Shown: positions 41,573 through 49,782 of the stretch, piece after piece | Layout of the letters: the number at the start of each line of letters is the position of its first letter | How positions within the stretch are numbered: the stretch's first letter is position 1 | DNA from: Akkermansiaceae bacterium | GTDB lineage: Bacteria > Verrucomicrobiota > Verrucomicrobiia > Verrucomicrobiales > Akkermansiaceae | Assembly: GCA_017798145.1 (NCBI GenBank) | Contig: CP059069.1 | Location: 2,093,226-2,157,225, forward strand | DNA: 64,000 nucleotides | Direction: 5' to 3' | Notes under the pieces: generated by a model | Database searches by the model: none | Seen by the model: only the letters and a program-made list of their open reading frames with translations | Told to the model about the DNA's origin: nothing | Position numbers and translations under genes: made by a program

Positions 41573-42928
41573 CTAGAACTCGCAGTGGCCCGGCGTCCTC
41601 GGGAACGGGATCACATCGCGGATGTTCTGGATGCCGGTGACGAACATCAGCAGCCTCTCGAAGCCAAGCCCGAAGCCTGCGTGGGGCACCGTGCCGTATT
41701 TCCGCAGATCCGCGTACCAGCCGTAGGCCTCCGCATCGATGCCGTGGTGCTTGAAATTATCTAACAAAACATCATGGCGCTCCTCCCGCTGTGAGCCGCC
41801 GATGATCTCGCCAATGCCGGGCACAAGCAGATCCATGGCGGTGACGGTTTGCCCGTCGTCGTTGAGGCGCATGTAGAAGGGTTTGATCTCCTTGGGGTAG
41901 TTGTAAACCGTCGTCGGCTGCTTGAAATATTCCTCGGTGAGCCAGCGCTCGTGCTCGGACTGGAGGTTCAGGCCGTATTTCACCGGGTATTGGAAATCCT
42001 TTCCGGACTCCTCCAGCAGCTTCACCGCATCCGTGTAGGTGATGCGCTGGAAGGGCTTTTCCACCACATGCTCCAGCCGCGCGCGCAAGCCCTTGTCCAC
42101 GAACTTCTCGAAGATCGCCAGATCCGGATCGGCGAGGGCTTCCCTGACCAGGAACTTGATCATCTCCTCCGCGCAATCCATGTCCCCCGCGAGGTCGCAG
42201 AACGCCATCTCCGGCTCGACCATCCAGAACTCCGCCGCGTGGCGGGAGGTGTTCGAATTTTCCGCACGGAAAGTCGGCCCGAAGGTGTAGATGTTCGAGA
42301 GGGCGCAGGCGAAGGTCTCGCCCTCAAGCTGGCCGGAGACTGTTAGATAGGCGCGTTTTTCGAAGAAATCCTCGGCCACCATCGCGGCCTTGTCATCCGG
42401 CAGGGTGGTGACGCGGAACATCTCCCCCGCCCCCTCGCAATCGCTGGCGGTGATGATGGGCGTGTGGACGTAGATAAAATCCCTTTCCTGGAAAAAGCGG
42501 TGGATCGCATAGGCCATCCGCGAGCGGATCCGGAAGGCGGCGCCGTAGAGGTTCGTGCGCGGGCGGAGGTGGGCGATGCTGCGCAGGAACTCCGGCGAGT
42601 GGCCTTTTTTCTGCAAGGGGTAATCCTCCGGCGCGGTGCCCAGCAGGCGGATCTCCGAGGCGTGCATTTCCCAGTCCTGCCCCTGCGCGGGGGACGGGAT
42701 GAGCTTTCCGGAAACGGAAACGGACGCCCCCGTGGCCATCCGGTGGATATCGCCGTATCCGGGGATATCCGCATCCGCAATGATCTGGAGATTTCCCAGG
42801 CAGGTGCCGTCGTTGAGCTCGATGAACGAGAACGCCTTCGAGTCCCGCCGCGTCCGCACCCAGCCAGCCACTTCCAGGGAATCCGTGGCTTCCGTGCGGG
42901 CGAGGACGTGCTTGATGAGGGTGCGCAT
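41573..42928 (-). CDS. asnS: Asparaginyl-tRNA synthetase
   Basis: A 451-residue class IIb synthetase. The OB-fold anticodon domain (1-105) has [23 protein letters not shown]. The catalytic core shows [20 protein letters not shown] (motif 1 region), [21 protein letters not shown] (motif 2, Asn-type), and [15 protein letters not shown] (motif 3). AsnRS-type NTSRH rather than the AspRS pattern supports asparagine specificity. The start at 42928 is the first Met that begins the OB fold; an in-frame extension to 43168 is unlikely. Confidence 0.96.
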   Translation of the reverse strand: MRTLIKHVLARTEATDSLEVAGWVRTRRDSKAFSFIELNDGTCLGNLQIIADADIPGYGDIHRMATGASVSVSGKLIPSPAQGQDWEMHASEIRLLGTAPEDYPLQKKGHSPEFLRSIAHLRPRTNLYGAAFRIRSRMAYAIHRFFQERDFIYVHTPIITASDCEGAGEMFRVTTLPDDKAAMVAEDFFEKRAYLTVSGQLEGETFACALSNIYTFGPTFRAENSNTSRHAAEFWMVEPEMAFCDLAGDMDCAEEMIKFLVREALADPDLAIFEKFVDKGLRARLEHVVEKPFQRITYTDAVKLLEESGKDFQYPVKYGLNLQSEHERWLTEEYFKQPTTVYNYPKEIKPFYMRLNDDGQTVTAMDLLVPGIGEIIGGSQREERHDVLLDNFKHHGIDAEAYGWYADLRKYGTVPHAGFGLGFERLLMFVTGIQNIRDVIPFPRTPGHCEF

Positions 42929-43182
42929 GGCCGGAATCCTAGGTTTCAAACTCCAAACTTCAAGGAAGACAATGGGGGTGGGGATGCGACGGTTTTTCCC
43001 GGATCCTGGGAATTTCTGGCCGGCAAAATGCGTCAGAATTTCCCAGCAGATGGCATCGCCGGATCGGCCGGGCTTTGGTTTTACAAGGGATTGGGGACTT
43101 GGTGCGCCGTTTGCAAGAAACCTCTCATCTACGGTCGGCGGCTCGGTGCCTCCGGCATGAAACAACAAACCACAATGAAATC

Positions 43183-43638
43183 ATGAGCACACTTACGACA
43201 TGGAACCCATACCAAGAACTAGAGCGCCTTCAGGATCGCGTGATCCGCGCGATGCGGCTCTCACCCACACATTCCGATGGGGAAGGCAACTCCCTGCTCA
43301 CCCATTCGGACTGGTCGCCTGCGGTGGACATCACGGAGGACGATAAGGAATACCTCATCACCGCAGACCTGCCGCAGGTGGACAAGGACGACGTCAAGGT
43401 CGTCGTCGAGAACGGCTCCCTCATCATCCGGGGCGAGCGCAATCGGGAGAAAGTCCACAGCGAGAGGAAGGTGCACCGCATCGAGCGCAGCTACGGCAGC
43501 TTCCAGCGGAGCTTTTCCCTCCCTGAGGATGCCGATGGCAATGGCGTGACCGCTTCCTTCAGGGACGGTGCACTCCGCGTCAGCCTGCCGAAGAGCGAGG
43601 AGAAGAAGCCGAAGCACATCGAAGTCCGCGTGGACTGA
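43183..43638 (+). CDS. Small heat-shock protein, Hsp20/alpha-crystallin family
   Basis: A 151-residue chaperone. The N-terminal arm has TTWNPYQELERLQDRV, and the alpha-crystallin domain spans about 45-140: SPAVDITEDDKEYLITADLP, VENGSLIIRGER, and the A-x-x-x-(n)-G-V-(L/I)-like ending FRDGALRVSLPK. It should hold unfolded clients in the cytoplasm. It stands alone with its own strong terminator at 43657-43690. Upstream no CIRCE-type repeat was found. Confidence 0.93.
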   Translation: MSTLTTWNPYQELERLQDRVIRAMRLSPTHSDGEGNSLLTHSDWSPAVDITEDDKEYLITADLPQVDKDDVKVVVENGSLIIRGERNREKVHSERKVHRIERSYGSFQRSFSLPEDADGNGVTASFRDGALRVSLPKSEEKKPKHIEVRVD

Positions 43639-43656
43639 GACACACAGGCAAAACGT

Positions 43657-43690
43657 GCGGGAGGCATCTTCGGGTGCCTCCCGCTTTTTT
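43657..43690 (+). terminator. Rho-independent terminator of the Hsp20 gene
   Basis: Perfect ten-base GC-rich arms (43657-43666 and 43675-43684) surround an 8-nt loop and are followed by six T. It lies 18 nt after the Hsp20 stop and about 100 nt upstream of the second exbB, isolating the two units. Confidence 0.9.
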
Positions 43691-43788
43691 GTGCCGCGGC
43701 ACGTGGCAACGACAGAATTTCCGGCAGATCCGCGTATCCAGCCCGTGCTTGCAATGGCCGCTCCGCCCACTAGACTACGCCGCATCCC

Positions 43789-44631
43789 ATGAAGCGCTTC
43801 ACTTTCCTCACCGCCGCGATGCTTTGCGGCGCAGCCTCCGCCTCCGCACAGGAGACCGCCGTGGCTGCGGCCCAGAAACAGACGAACTTCCTGGAAATCA
43901 TCCAGGCGGGCGGCGTGATGATGTTCCCGCTCGCCCTCATCTCCGTCATAGGCGTCGTCCTCGTCCTCCTCTACCTCCTAACCATCCGCCGCAACGCCGT
44001 CGTCAGCGACAGGTTCATGAACGCAGCCGAGGCCATGATCCGCAAGCGCGACTACCTCGGCCTCGTCGCCTACTGCCACCGCCAGAACGAGTCCATGGCC
44101 CGCGTCACCCAGAAAACCCTCGATTTCTTCACGAAATACCCCTCCGCCTCCTTCGGCGAAGTCCGCGAGGTAGCCGAGGCAGAGGGCTCCCGCCAAGCCG
44201 GCCTGCTCTCCTCCCGCATCACCTACCTTGCCGACATCGGCTCCATCGCACCCATGGTCGGCCTGCTCGGCACCGTGCTCGGCATGATCAAGTCCTTCAT
44301 GGAAATCGCCGGCGGGGACATCCAGGGTGTCCGCCAGATGGGTCTCGCGGAGGGCGTTTCCGAGGCACTCATCACCACCGCCGCCGGGCTCGTCATCGGC
44401 ATCCCGGCCCTTGTTTTCTACTCTTTCTTCCGCGGCCGCGTTCAGAAATACATCGCGGAGCTCGAGGCCGCCGCCACCCACCTCATGGCCCTGCTCCACA
44501 CCCAGGTGGAGCACCAGCGGCCCACCGGGCGCGAGTCCTACGCCGCACCCTCGCAGCGCACCCGCGAGGACTACGCCATGCCCGTCCCATCGCCACTCGG
44601 CGGCGACCGCCCAGACCTCCACGGCATCTAA
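43789..44631 (+). CDS. exbB: MotA/TolQ/ExbB proton channel protein (locus 2)
   Basis: A 280-residue ExbB-type channel with an N-terminal secretion-signal-like leader (MKRFTFLTAAMLCGAASASA), then helices GGVMMFPLALISVIGVVLVLLYLL, IGSIAPMVGLLGTVLGMIKSF and ALITTAAGLVIGIPALVFYSFF, with the conserved GLLGTV region. It leads a three-gene locus: exbB, exbD (12 nt later), large TPR gene. It differs enough from the locus 1 ExbB to be a separate lineage rather than a recent copy. Confidence 0.92.
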   Translation: MKRFTFLTAAMLCGAASASAQETAVAAAQKQTNFLEIIQAGGVMMFPLALISVIGVVLVLLYLLTIRRNAVVSDRFMNAAEAMIRKRDYLGLVAYCHRQNESMARVTQKTLDFFTKYPSASFGEVREVAEAEGSRQAGLLSSRITYLADIGSIAPMVGLLGTVLGMIKSFMEIAGGDIQGVRQMGLAEGVSEALITTAAGLVIGIPALVFYSFFRGRVQKYIAELEAAATHLMALLHTQVEHQRPTGRESYAAPSQRTREDYAMPVPSPLGGDRPDLHGI

Positions 44632-44643
44632 GGACACTCCATC

Positions 44644-45063
44644 ATGAAATTTTCCAGCAGGCAGCCGGAACCCGCCAACATGCAACTGGCGCCGATGATC
44701 GACATAGTTTTCCTGCTGCTCATCTTCTTCATCGTCACGTGGCAGTTCACCCGCTCGGAAACGGAGCTCTCCGTCTCCGTCCCCACCGCCCAGGAAGGCG
44801 CGGATCCCCAGCGCCAGCAGGGCGAGATCGTCATCAACATCCTATCCGACGGCGCCATCAAGGTCGAGGGTAGCATGGTCGATCTCCCCCAGCTCCTCGA
44901 GAAACTCGCCTCCATCGCCGCCCAATACGAGAACCAGCCCGTCCGCATCCGCGGCGATGGCGGGGTCGCCTACCAACGCATCGTCGAGGTCATCGACACC
45001 TGCCAGAAAGCCGGCATCTGGAATATCTCCTTCGCCACCCAGAAGCCAGCACCTAACAACTGA
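44644..45063 (+). CDS. exbD: ExbD/TolR-family biopolymer transport protein (locus 2)
   Basis: 139 residues with the single helix NMQLAPMIDIVFLLLIFFIV containing the essential Asp, followed by a periplasmic TolR-like domain (GEIVINILSDGAIKVEGSMV, RIVEVIDTCQKAGIWNISFA). The ATG lies 12 nt after the exbB stop. Only one ExbD is present at this locus, against two at locus 1. Confidence 0.92.
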   Translation: MKFSSRQPEPANMQLAPMIDIVFLLLIFFIVTWQFTRSETELSVSVPTAQEGADPQRQQGEIVINILSDGAIKVEGSMVDLPQLLEKLASIAAQYENQPVRIRGDGGVAYQRIVEVIDTCQKAGIWNISFATQKPAPNN

Positions 45064-45070
45064 GATCCCG

Positions 45071-47455
45071 TTGAAAGCCCTCCTCCCATTCCTTTTCCTC
45101 CTTGCCATCCCCGCCCACGGGCAGGCTCCGCCACGCGCCGGCGCAGTGGATGCGGGCGATCTCCGTGCGGATGCCGGAAACGATTTCTTCGCGCGCGGCA
45201 AAAACCTCTTCGACAGCGCCCAGGCCAGCGTCGATCTCGAGACCCGCCGCGAGCTCTACCTCCGCTCCACTGAGATCTTCTCCGCCTACATCAACGAATT
45301 CCCGAACCACCCCAACACCGAGGCCGCATGGTGGTATCTCGGCAACAGCTACTACCAGGCCGGGATGATCGACGATGCGAAACGCTGCTTCGCCACGCTC
45401 ATCAACCGCTACGGCCAGGGCAGATACGCCGCCGCAGCCGCATACACCCTTGCCGCAGACCACTACAACAAGCGCGAATACGCCTTTGCCGCACCCCTCT
45501 TCGAGCGCTTCGCCGCAAACGCCGCCCGCCCCTCCGACAAACCCAAGGGCAACCTCTTCGCAGGCAACTGCTACCGCCTCCTCGGCCGCGACCGCGAGGC
45601 CATCACCGCCTACAACCGCGTCATCGCCGATCCAGAGGGCTCCCTCTTCAGGGCCGGCCCCCAGCTTGAGGTCGGAAAGCTCACCCTCAAGTCCGGCAAA
45701 ACCCAGGACGCGCTTACCATCTTCGAGGACGTCGCCAACACCAGCTCCGTACCGAAATACCGCGGCGAGGCCGCCCTGAACTCGGCCATCGCCGCCACCA
45801 GGCTGGGGAAAACGGAAGTCGCCGAGAAATACCTCCGCTTCATCCTCGATACACCCGGCATGGAGGATTTCCGCCCCGACGCGCAGACGGCGCTCATGGA
45901 GAATTACTACGCCAAAAAGGATTTCCAGGCCGTCCTCGACCTTTTCCGCAAAAGCTCGCTCAAGTCCGAGGGCGAAAAGGAAGCCCTGCGCCTCATGATC
46001 GCCGCGCGCGCCATGATGAAACTCAGGCAGCCCGCCGAAGCCTCCGAACTCTTCCGTGAGGTCGAGCGCCTCGTCAAACCCGAGAACGACCTCGCCTTCC
46101 AGGCATCCTACTACCGCCTCAACTGCTTCTTCCAGATCGAGGGCCGCCACGTCGTCGATCAGGTCGATGCCTTCCTCCAGATCTACGGGAAACTCCACCC
46201 TGCGGACACCCGCATCCACACCGCGATGCTGATGAAGGCAGAAACCCTTTTCTCGGAAAACAAGCCCGCCGAAGCCGCCAAGACCTACTCCCAGATCGAC
46301 CCCACCCTCCTCAGCGAGGCCAACCGCCCGGGCTTCCTCTACCAGCGCGGATGGTGCCTCGCAGAGGCCGGCGACACCCAGGGCGCGATCCGTTCCCTCA
46401 CGGAATTCCTAGCCAAGCACCCGGATGACAAGCGCAGCTACCCTGCTCTCGTGAAACGCGCCAAGGCATACGCGGAAACCGGCGAGCCAGCCAAGGCCGT
46501 CGCGGACTTCGACCGCCTCACCATGGACAAGGCCGCCCCCGCAGACCTCGCATCCCTCGCCTGGCTCGAGTCCGCCCGCACCCGCCGCAAGGAAGGCAAC
46601 ATCGAAAACATGGTCGTCCGCTACAAAGGCCTCCTCGAAAAGGTCGATGACCTCACCGACAACCTCAAGGCCGAGGCGAATTACTGGATCGGCTGGGGCA
46701 TGGTGAAGACCAACCAGCCCAAGGAAGCCGCACCTTTCCTCAACACCGCCCGCCAGCTACGCCCGGAAGCCTACGCAAAACACGCCGGTCTGCTCCTCGC
46801 CCTCTCCCACTTCGCCGCCCAGGATCCCGCAGCGCTCGCCTCCGAGATAGTCCTCGCCATCGAGGGGAAATATGTCGGCGACATTCCGGCCCAGGCCATC
46901 CAGTGGTCTGGGATGCAGGCTTACAACTCCGGTGACTACCCGGATGCCGCGCGCTTCCTGCAGCTCATCGCAAACCCGGACGAACCCCGCGCCACCGCCA
47001 AGGAAATCTGGCGCTACCTCGCCAAAGCCCTCATCGAGACCGGCATGCCCTCCGAAGCATTGCCCGCCCTCGCAAATGTCCTCGAGGTAGAGGAAAGCCC
47101 CGCATGGAAGGCCGATGCCCTCCTCGACCGCGCACGTGCCCTCCTCCTGCTCAAGCGCTACACGGAGTCCCGCAAAGCCGCCGACGAAGCCCTCGCCCTC
47201 CGCCCCCAAGGCCGCACCTCCGCCTACCTCCGGATCGTCTCCGGAGACCTCTACCTCCAGGAGCAAAACACCGGCAAGGCCGCCGCGGACTACCTCACCG
47301 TCATCAACTTCCACGAGGACGGGGATCTCAAGCCCCTCGCCATCCACCGCTACATCCAGCTCCTGGAAAAGCAGGGCAAAGCCGAGGAGGCCGCAAAATA
47401 CGTAGCCCAGCTGAAAAAGGATTTCCCGGACTGGAAAGCGCCCGCCGCGGAATGA
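45071..47455 (+). CDS. Large periplasmic TPR protein (794 residues, locus 2)
   Basis: From TTG 45071 the product starts MKALLPFLFLLAIPAHGQAP, a good signal peptide; the upstream in-frame extension overlaps exbD and is Ser/Pro-rich, so it was rejected. About 20 TPR or YbgF-like units follow (for example FSAYINEFPNHPNTEAAWWY, QAGMIDDAKRCFATLINRYG, NREYAFAAPLFERFAANAAR, AKGDTQGAIRSLTEFLAKHP-like blocks), and no enzymatic domain is visible. It starts 7 nt after exbD, so an ExbB-ExbD motor and the TPR protein are made together. Compare the 995-residue TPR gene at locus 1. Confidence 0.88.
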   Translation: MKALLPFLFLLAIPAHGQAPPRAGAVDAGDLRADAGNDFFARGKNLFDSAQASVDLETRRELYLRSTEIFSAYINEFPNHPNTEAAWWYLGNSYYQAGMIDDAKRCFATLINRYGQGRYAAAAAYTLAADHYNKREYAFAAPLFERFAANAARPSDKPKGNLFAGNCYRLLGRDREAITAYNRVIADPEGSLFRAGPQLEVGKLTLKSGKTQDALTIFEDVANTSSVPKYRGEAALNSAIAATRLGKTEVAEKYLRFILDTPGMEDFRPDAQTALMENYYAKKDFQAVLDLFRKSSLKSEGEKEALRLMIAARAMMKLRQPAEASELFREVERLVKPENDLAFQASYYRLNCFFQIEGRHVVDQVDAFLQIYGKLHPADTRIHTAMLMKAETLFSENKPAEAAKTYSQIDPTLLSEANRPGFLYQRGWCLAEAGDTQGAIRSLTEFLAKHPDDKRSYPALVKRAKAYAETGEPAKAVADFDRLTMDKAAPADLASLAWLESARTRRKEGNIENMVVRYKGLLEKVDDLTDNLKAEANYWIGWGMVKTNQPKEAAPFLNTARQLRPEAYAKHAGLLLALSHFAAQDPAALASEIVLAIEGKYVGDIPAQAIQWSGMQAYNSGDYPDAARFLQLIANPDEPRATAKEIWRYLAKALIETGMPSEALPALANVLEVEESPAWKADALLDRARALLLLKRYTESRKAADEALALRPQGRTSAYLRIVSGDLYLQEQNTGKAAADYLTVINFHEDGDLKPLAIHRYIQLLEKQGKAEEAAKYVAQLKKDFPDWKAPAAE

Positions 47456-47621
47456 GCCCCGCCGCCCGGAACTGAAATCCGCCCCCCTGCCACCCCGCGG
47501 GATCTGACTTTCGCCCAGGACTGCTCCATCAGGGCATGCTAACAAGGCATGGCAAGGCGATCATCCGATCCCAGGGTCACGACCCTTCGCCGCAAAGATT
47601 CACGCCCGCCCGCGATGGCAA

Positions 47622-49052
47622 TTGACCGCAGGGCGGCCATCCGGCCAAGCTCCGCCCGTGCCGGAAGACGATGACGAAAACCCGATCGCCGAAGTCAGGC
47701 GCGCCATCGCCGCCGAGGACGGATCCGCACTGCTCGCCGCCGCGGGGGATTGCCACTACGCCGACCTTGCGGAACTTTACGAGCATCTCGATGACGGTGA
47801 ACGCGATTTCCTTTTCAAGACGATAGGCCCGGAGATCGCGACCGACGTGGTCGCGGAGCTGCCGTTCTCACTCATCGAGGATTCGCTCAGCCACTTCAAG
47901 CCCGCCCAGCTCCGGGTGCTGCTGGGGAACCTCTCCGACGACGACCGGGTGGACATTTTCCAGGTCGTTTCCGAGGAAGCGCAGGTGAGGTTTTTCTCCC
48001 TGCTGGGCCCGCGCGACAAGGAGCTGACCAAGAGCCTGCTGCGCTACGGGGAGGACACGGCGGGCGGGCGCATGACCACCCAGGTGGGCCGCATCACGGC
48101 GGACATGACGGTGAAACAGGCGCTCATGGTGCTGCGCCGCGACCGCGAGGATGCGGAAACGCTGGCCCGGATTTTCGTCGTCGATGAGCAGGGGCGCCTC
48201 GCGGGGAAAGTGCGTTTGCGCGAGCTTGCCTTCAGCACCTGGGACACGCCGATCCGCGACATCATGGAGGATGCGGACGAGTTCACGCTGGCCACCGCGG
48301 ACCAGGAGGACGCCGCCCGCCTGCTTCACCGCTATGACCTCGTCGTCCTGCCTGTGGTCGATGAGTTCCATCATCTCCTCGGTGTCATCACCTACGATGA
48401 TGCGCTGGAAATCATGCAGGAGGAGTCCACGGAGGACATCGAGAAACTCGGCGGCATCGGCGGCGAGCAGACCGAGCTTTCCTACCTGAACACCTCGGCC
48501 GCCATCCATTACCGCAGGCGGGTGATGTGGCTCGTCGGGCTGGCGTTCGTCTCCATCCTTTCAGGCTACGTGATGTTCCGTTTCAGCGGGGTTCTGGAGA
48601 AAGCCTTCGTGCTTTCCCTGTTCCTTCCCATGGTCGTCGCCGCCGGGGGGAACGCGGGCGGGCAGGCCGCCACCATGGTGATCCGCGCCCTGGCACTCGG
48701 CGAAATCGGCACCGGCACCGCCCTGCGCATAGCCTGGAAAGAGGCGAGGATAGGGATTTGCCTAGGGGTGACGCTGGGCATCGCCATCGCCGGTTTCATC
48801 GCCGTGATCCTCCCCCAGTTCCACCCGCAAGCCCCCGCGACCTTCTCGTTCCTGAAGCTCTCCATCGCCGTCGCCGCCGCCATCACCCTCCAGGTTCTCT
48901 CCGCCACCACCCTTGGCGCCCTCCTCCCCATCACGGCCCGCGCCATCAAGCTCGATCCCGCCGTGGTCTCCGCCCCCTCGCTCGCATCCATCGTCGATGT
49001 CTCCGGGATGCTCATCTACTTCGGCACCGCCGCCGCGATCCTCGGGCTTTGA
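47622..49052 (+). CDS. mgtE: Magnesium transporter MgtE
   Basis: A 476-residue channel-type transporter. Residues 30-140 form the N domain (LYEHLDDGERDFLFKTI), 145-270 are two CBS domains (VDEQGRLAGKVRLRELAF, VVDEFHHLLGVITYDDALEI) that gate by Mg2+, and five membrane helices follow from about 300, including MVVAAGGNAGGQAATMVIRAL with the GGNAGxQ pore motif. The start is uncertain: TTG 47622 or the in-frame GTG 47658. It is not clearly linked to neighbours. Confidence 0.94.
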   Translation: MTAGRPSGQAPPVPEDDDENPIAEVRRAIAAEDGSALLAAAGDCHYADLAELYEHLDDGERDFLFKTIGPEIATDVVAELPFSLIEDSLSHFKPAQLRVLLGNLSDDDRVDIFQVVSEEAQVRFFSLLGPRDKELTKSLLRYGEDTAGGRMTTQVGRITADMTVKQALMVLRRDREDAETLARIFVVDEQGRLAGKVRLRELAFSTWDTPIRDIMEDADEFTLATADQEDAARLLHRYDLVVLPVVDEFHHLLGVITYDDALEIMQEESTEDIEKLGGIGGEQTELSYLNTSAAIHYRRRVMWLVGLAFVSILSGYVMFRFSGVLEKAFVLSLFLPMVVAAGGNAGGQAATMVIRALALGEIGTGTALRIAWKEARIGICLGVTLGIAIAGFIAVILPQFHPQAPATFSFLKLSIAVAAAITLQVLSATTLGALLPITARAIKLDPAVVSAPSLASIVDVSGMLIYFGTAAAILGL

Positions 49053-49070
49053 GCCGCATGGGTTTTTGGA

Positions 49071-49175
49071 TCAAAGCAATTCGGCGGCGAGCAGGCGGAA
49101 TCGTTCTTTGGTGTGGGCATTCCCCTGATGCGCGATGACTGCCAGCAGGGATTCAAACAGAGGAAACTCGAACAT
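49071..49175 (-). CDS. Possible 34-residue small protein (weak)
   Basis: An ATG-initiated ORF on the minus strand translates to MFEFPLFESLLAVIAHQGNA followed by HTKERFRLLAAELL. The amphipathic pattern is protein-like, and the open frame continues upstream of the ATG for about 18 codons, so it may be the tail of a former longer gene. No family or ribosome binding site was recognised. Confidence 0.2.
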   Translation of the reverse strand: MFEFPLFESLLAVIAHQGNAHTKERFRLLAAELL

Positions 49176-49270
49176 CACGCCATTACGAAATATCGAGTTC
49201 GGCTTTTCATGGCATTCTAGGTGTGACAGGCCCCCCGCCTAGCTCCGCATCTGCGGATTCCCCCCAAAGC

Positions 49271-49770
49271 ATGAAAGCTGAATCATCATGCCCTTGTCGC
49301 TACGTTTCTCGTAGCGGCTCCGGCAGGCGCCCAAACGCTCCGATCCGCTGTGAATTACGAAATTTCCGCTCTGGACAAGGGAAAAATCGCCCCCCAAGGA
49401 CTCAAACCAGCTCTTCGGCCAAGTTGGCTAGGCTAACGGTGTAACTGCGGGCACGGACGAAACCATTCAAAATTTCAATGGAGCCTATCTAGGCGGCCTG
49501 CCTTCCGACTTCAACTACACCACGAAGCTGCAGACGGGATATTCCTTGGCCAGCACCAAGGCGCTTACGGTCGTCGATCTCAATGAGATCGATGTGAAGA
49601 ATTTCAACTTCGACTTCACGGGAGCCCTTTGTGGGAAGGAGCTTACGCTTGGTTCCGGCTTCAAACTCCAGGGACATACCGCTCCCGAGCCGTCCGCAAG
49701 CCTGATGCTTCTCGGCGGACTCGGAGTGCTCCTGCCGATCCGCCGTCGCAATCCCCAGGCAAACAACAAC
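49271..49770 (+). pseudogene. PEP-CTERM exported protein, disrupted
   Basis: ATG 49271 begins a signal peptide, but one extra base near 49277 breaks the frame. From 49278 the correct frame reads LNHHALVATFLVAAPAGAQ and then NYEISALDKGKI. A second shift occurs near the C-run 49390-49395, after which KDSNQLFGQV is followed by an in-frame TAG at 49429-49431. Further on come TKALTVVDLNEID, LGSGFKLQG, and the PEP-CTERM tail APEPSASLMLLGGLGVLLPIRRR. The segments align in order with the intact PEP-CTERM gene at 63194-64000, which has about 80 extra residues in the middle. At least two shifts, one nonsense codon and a deletion mean it is not functional. Confidence 0.75.
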
Positions 49771-49782
49771 CGAAGCTCATTT

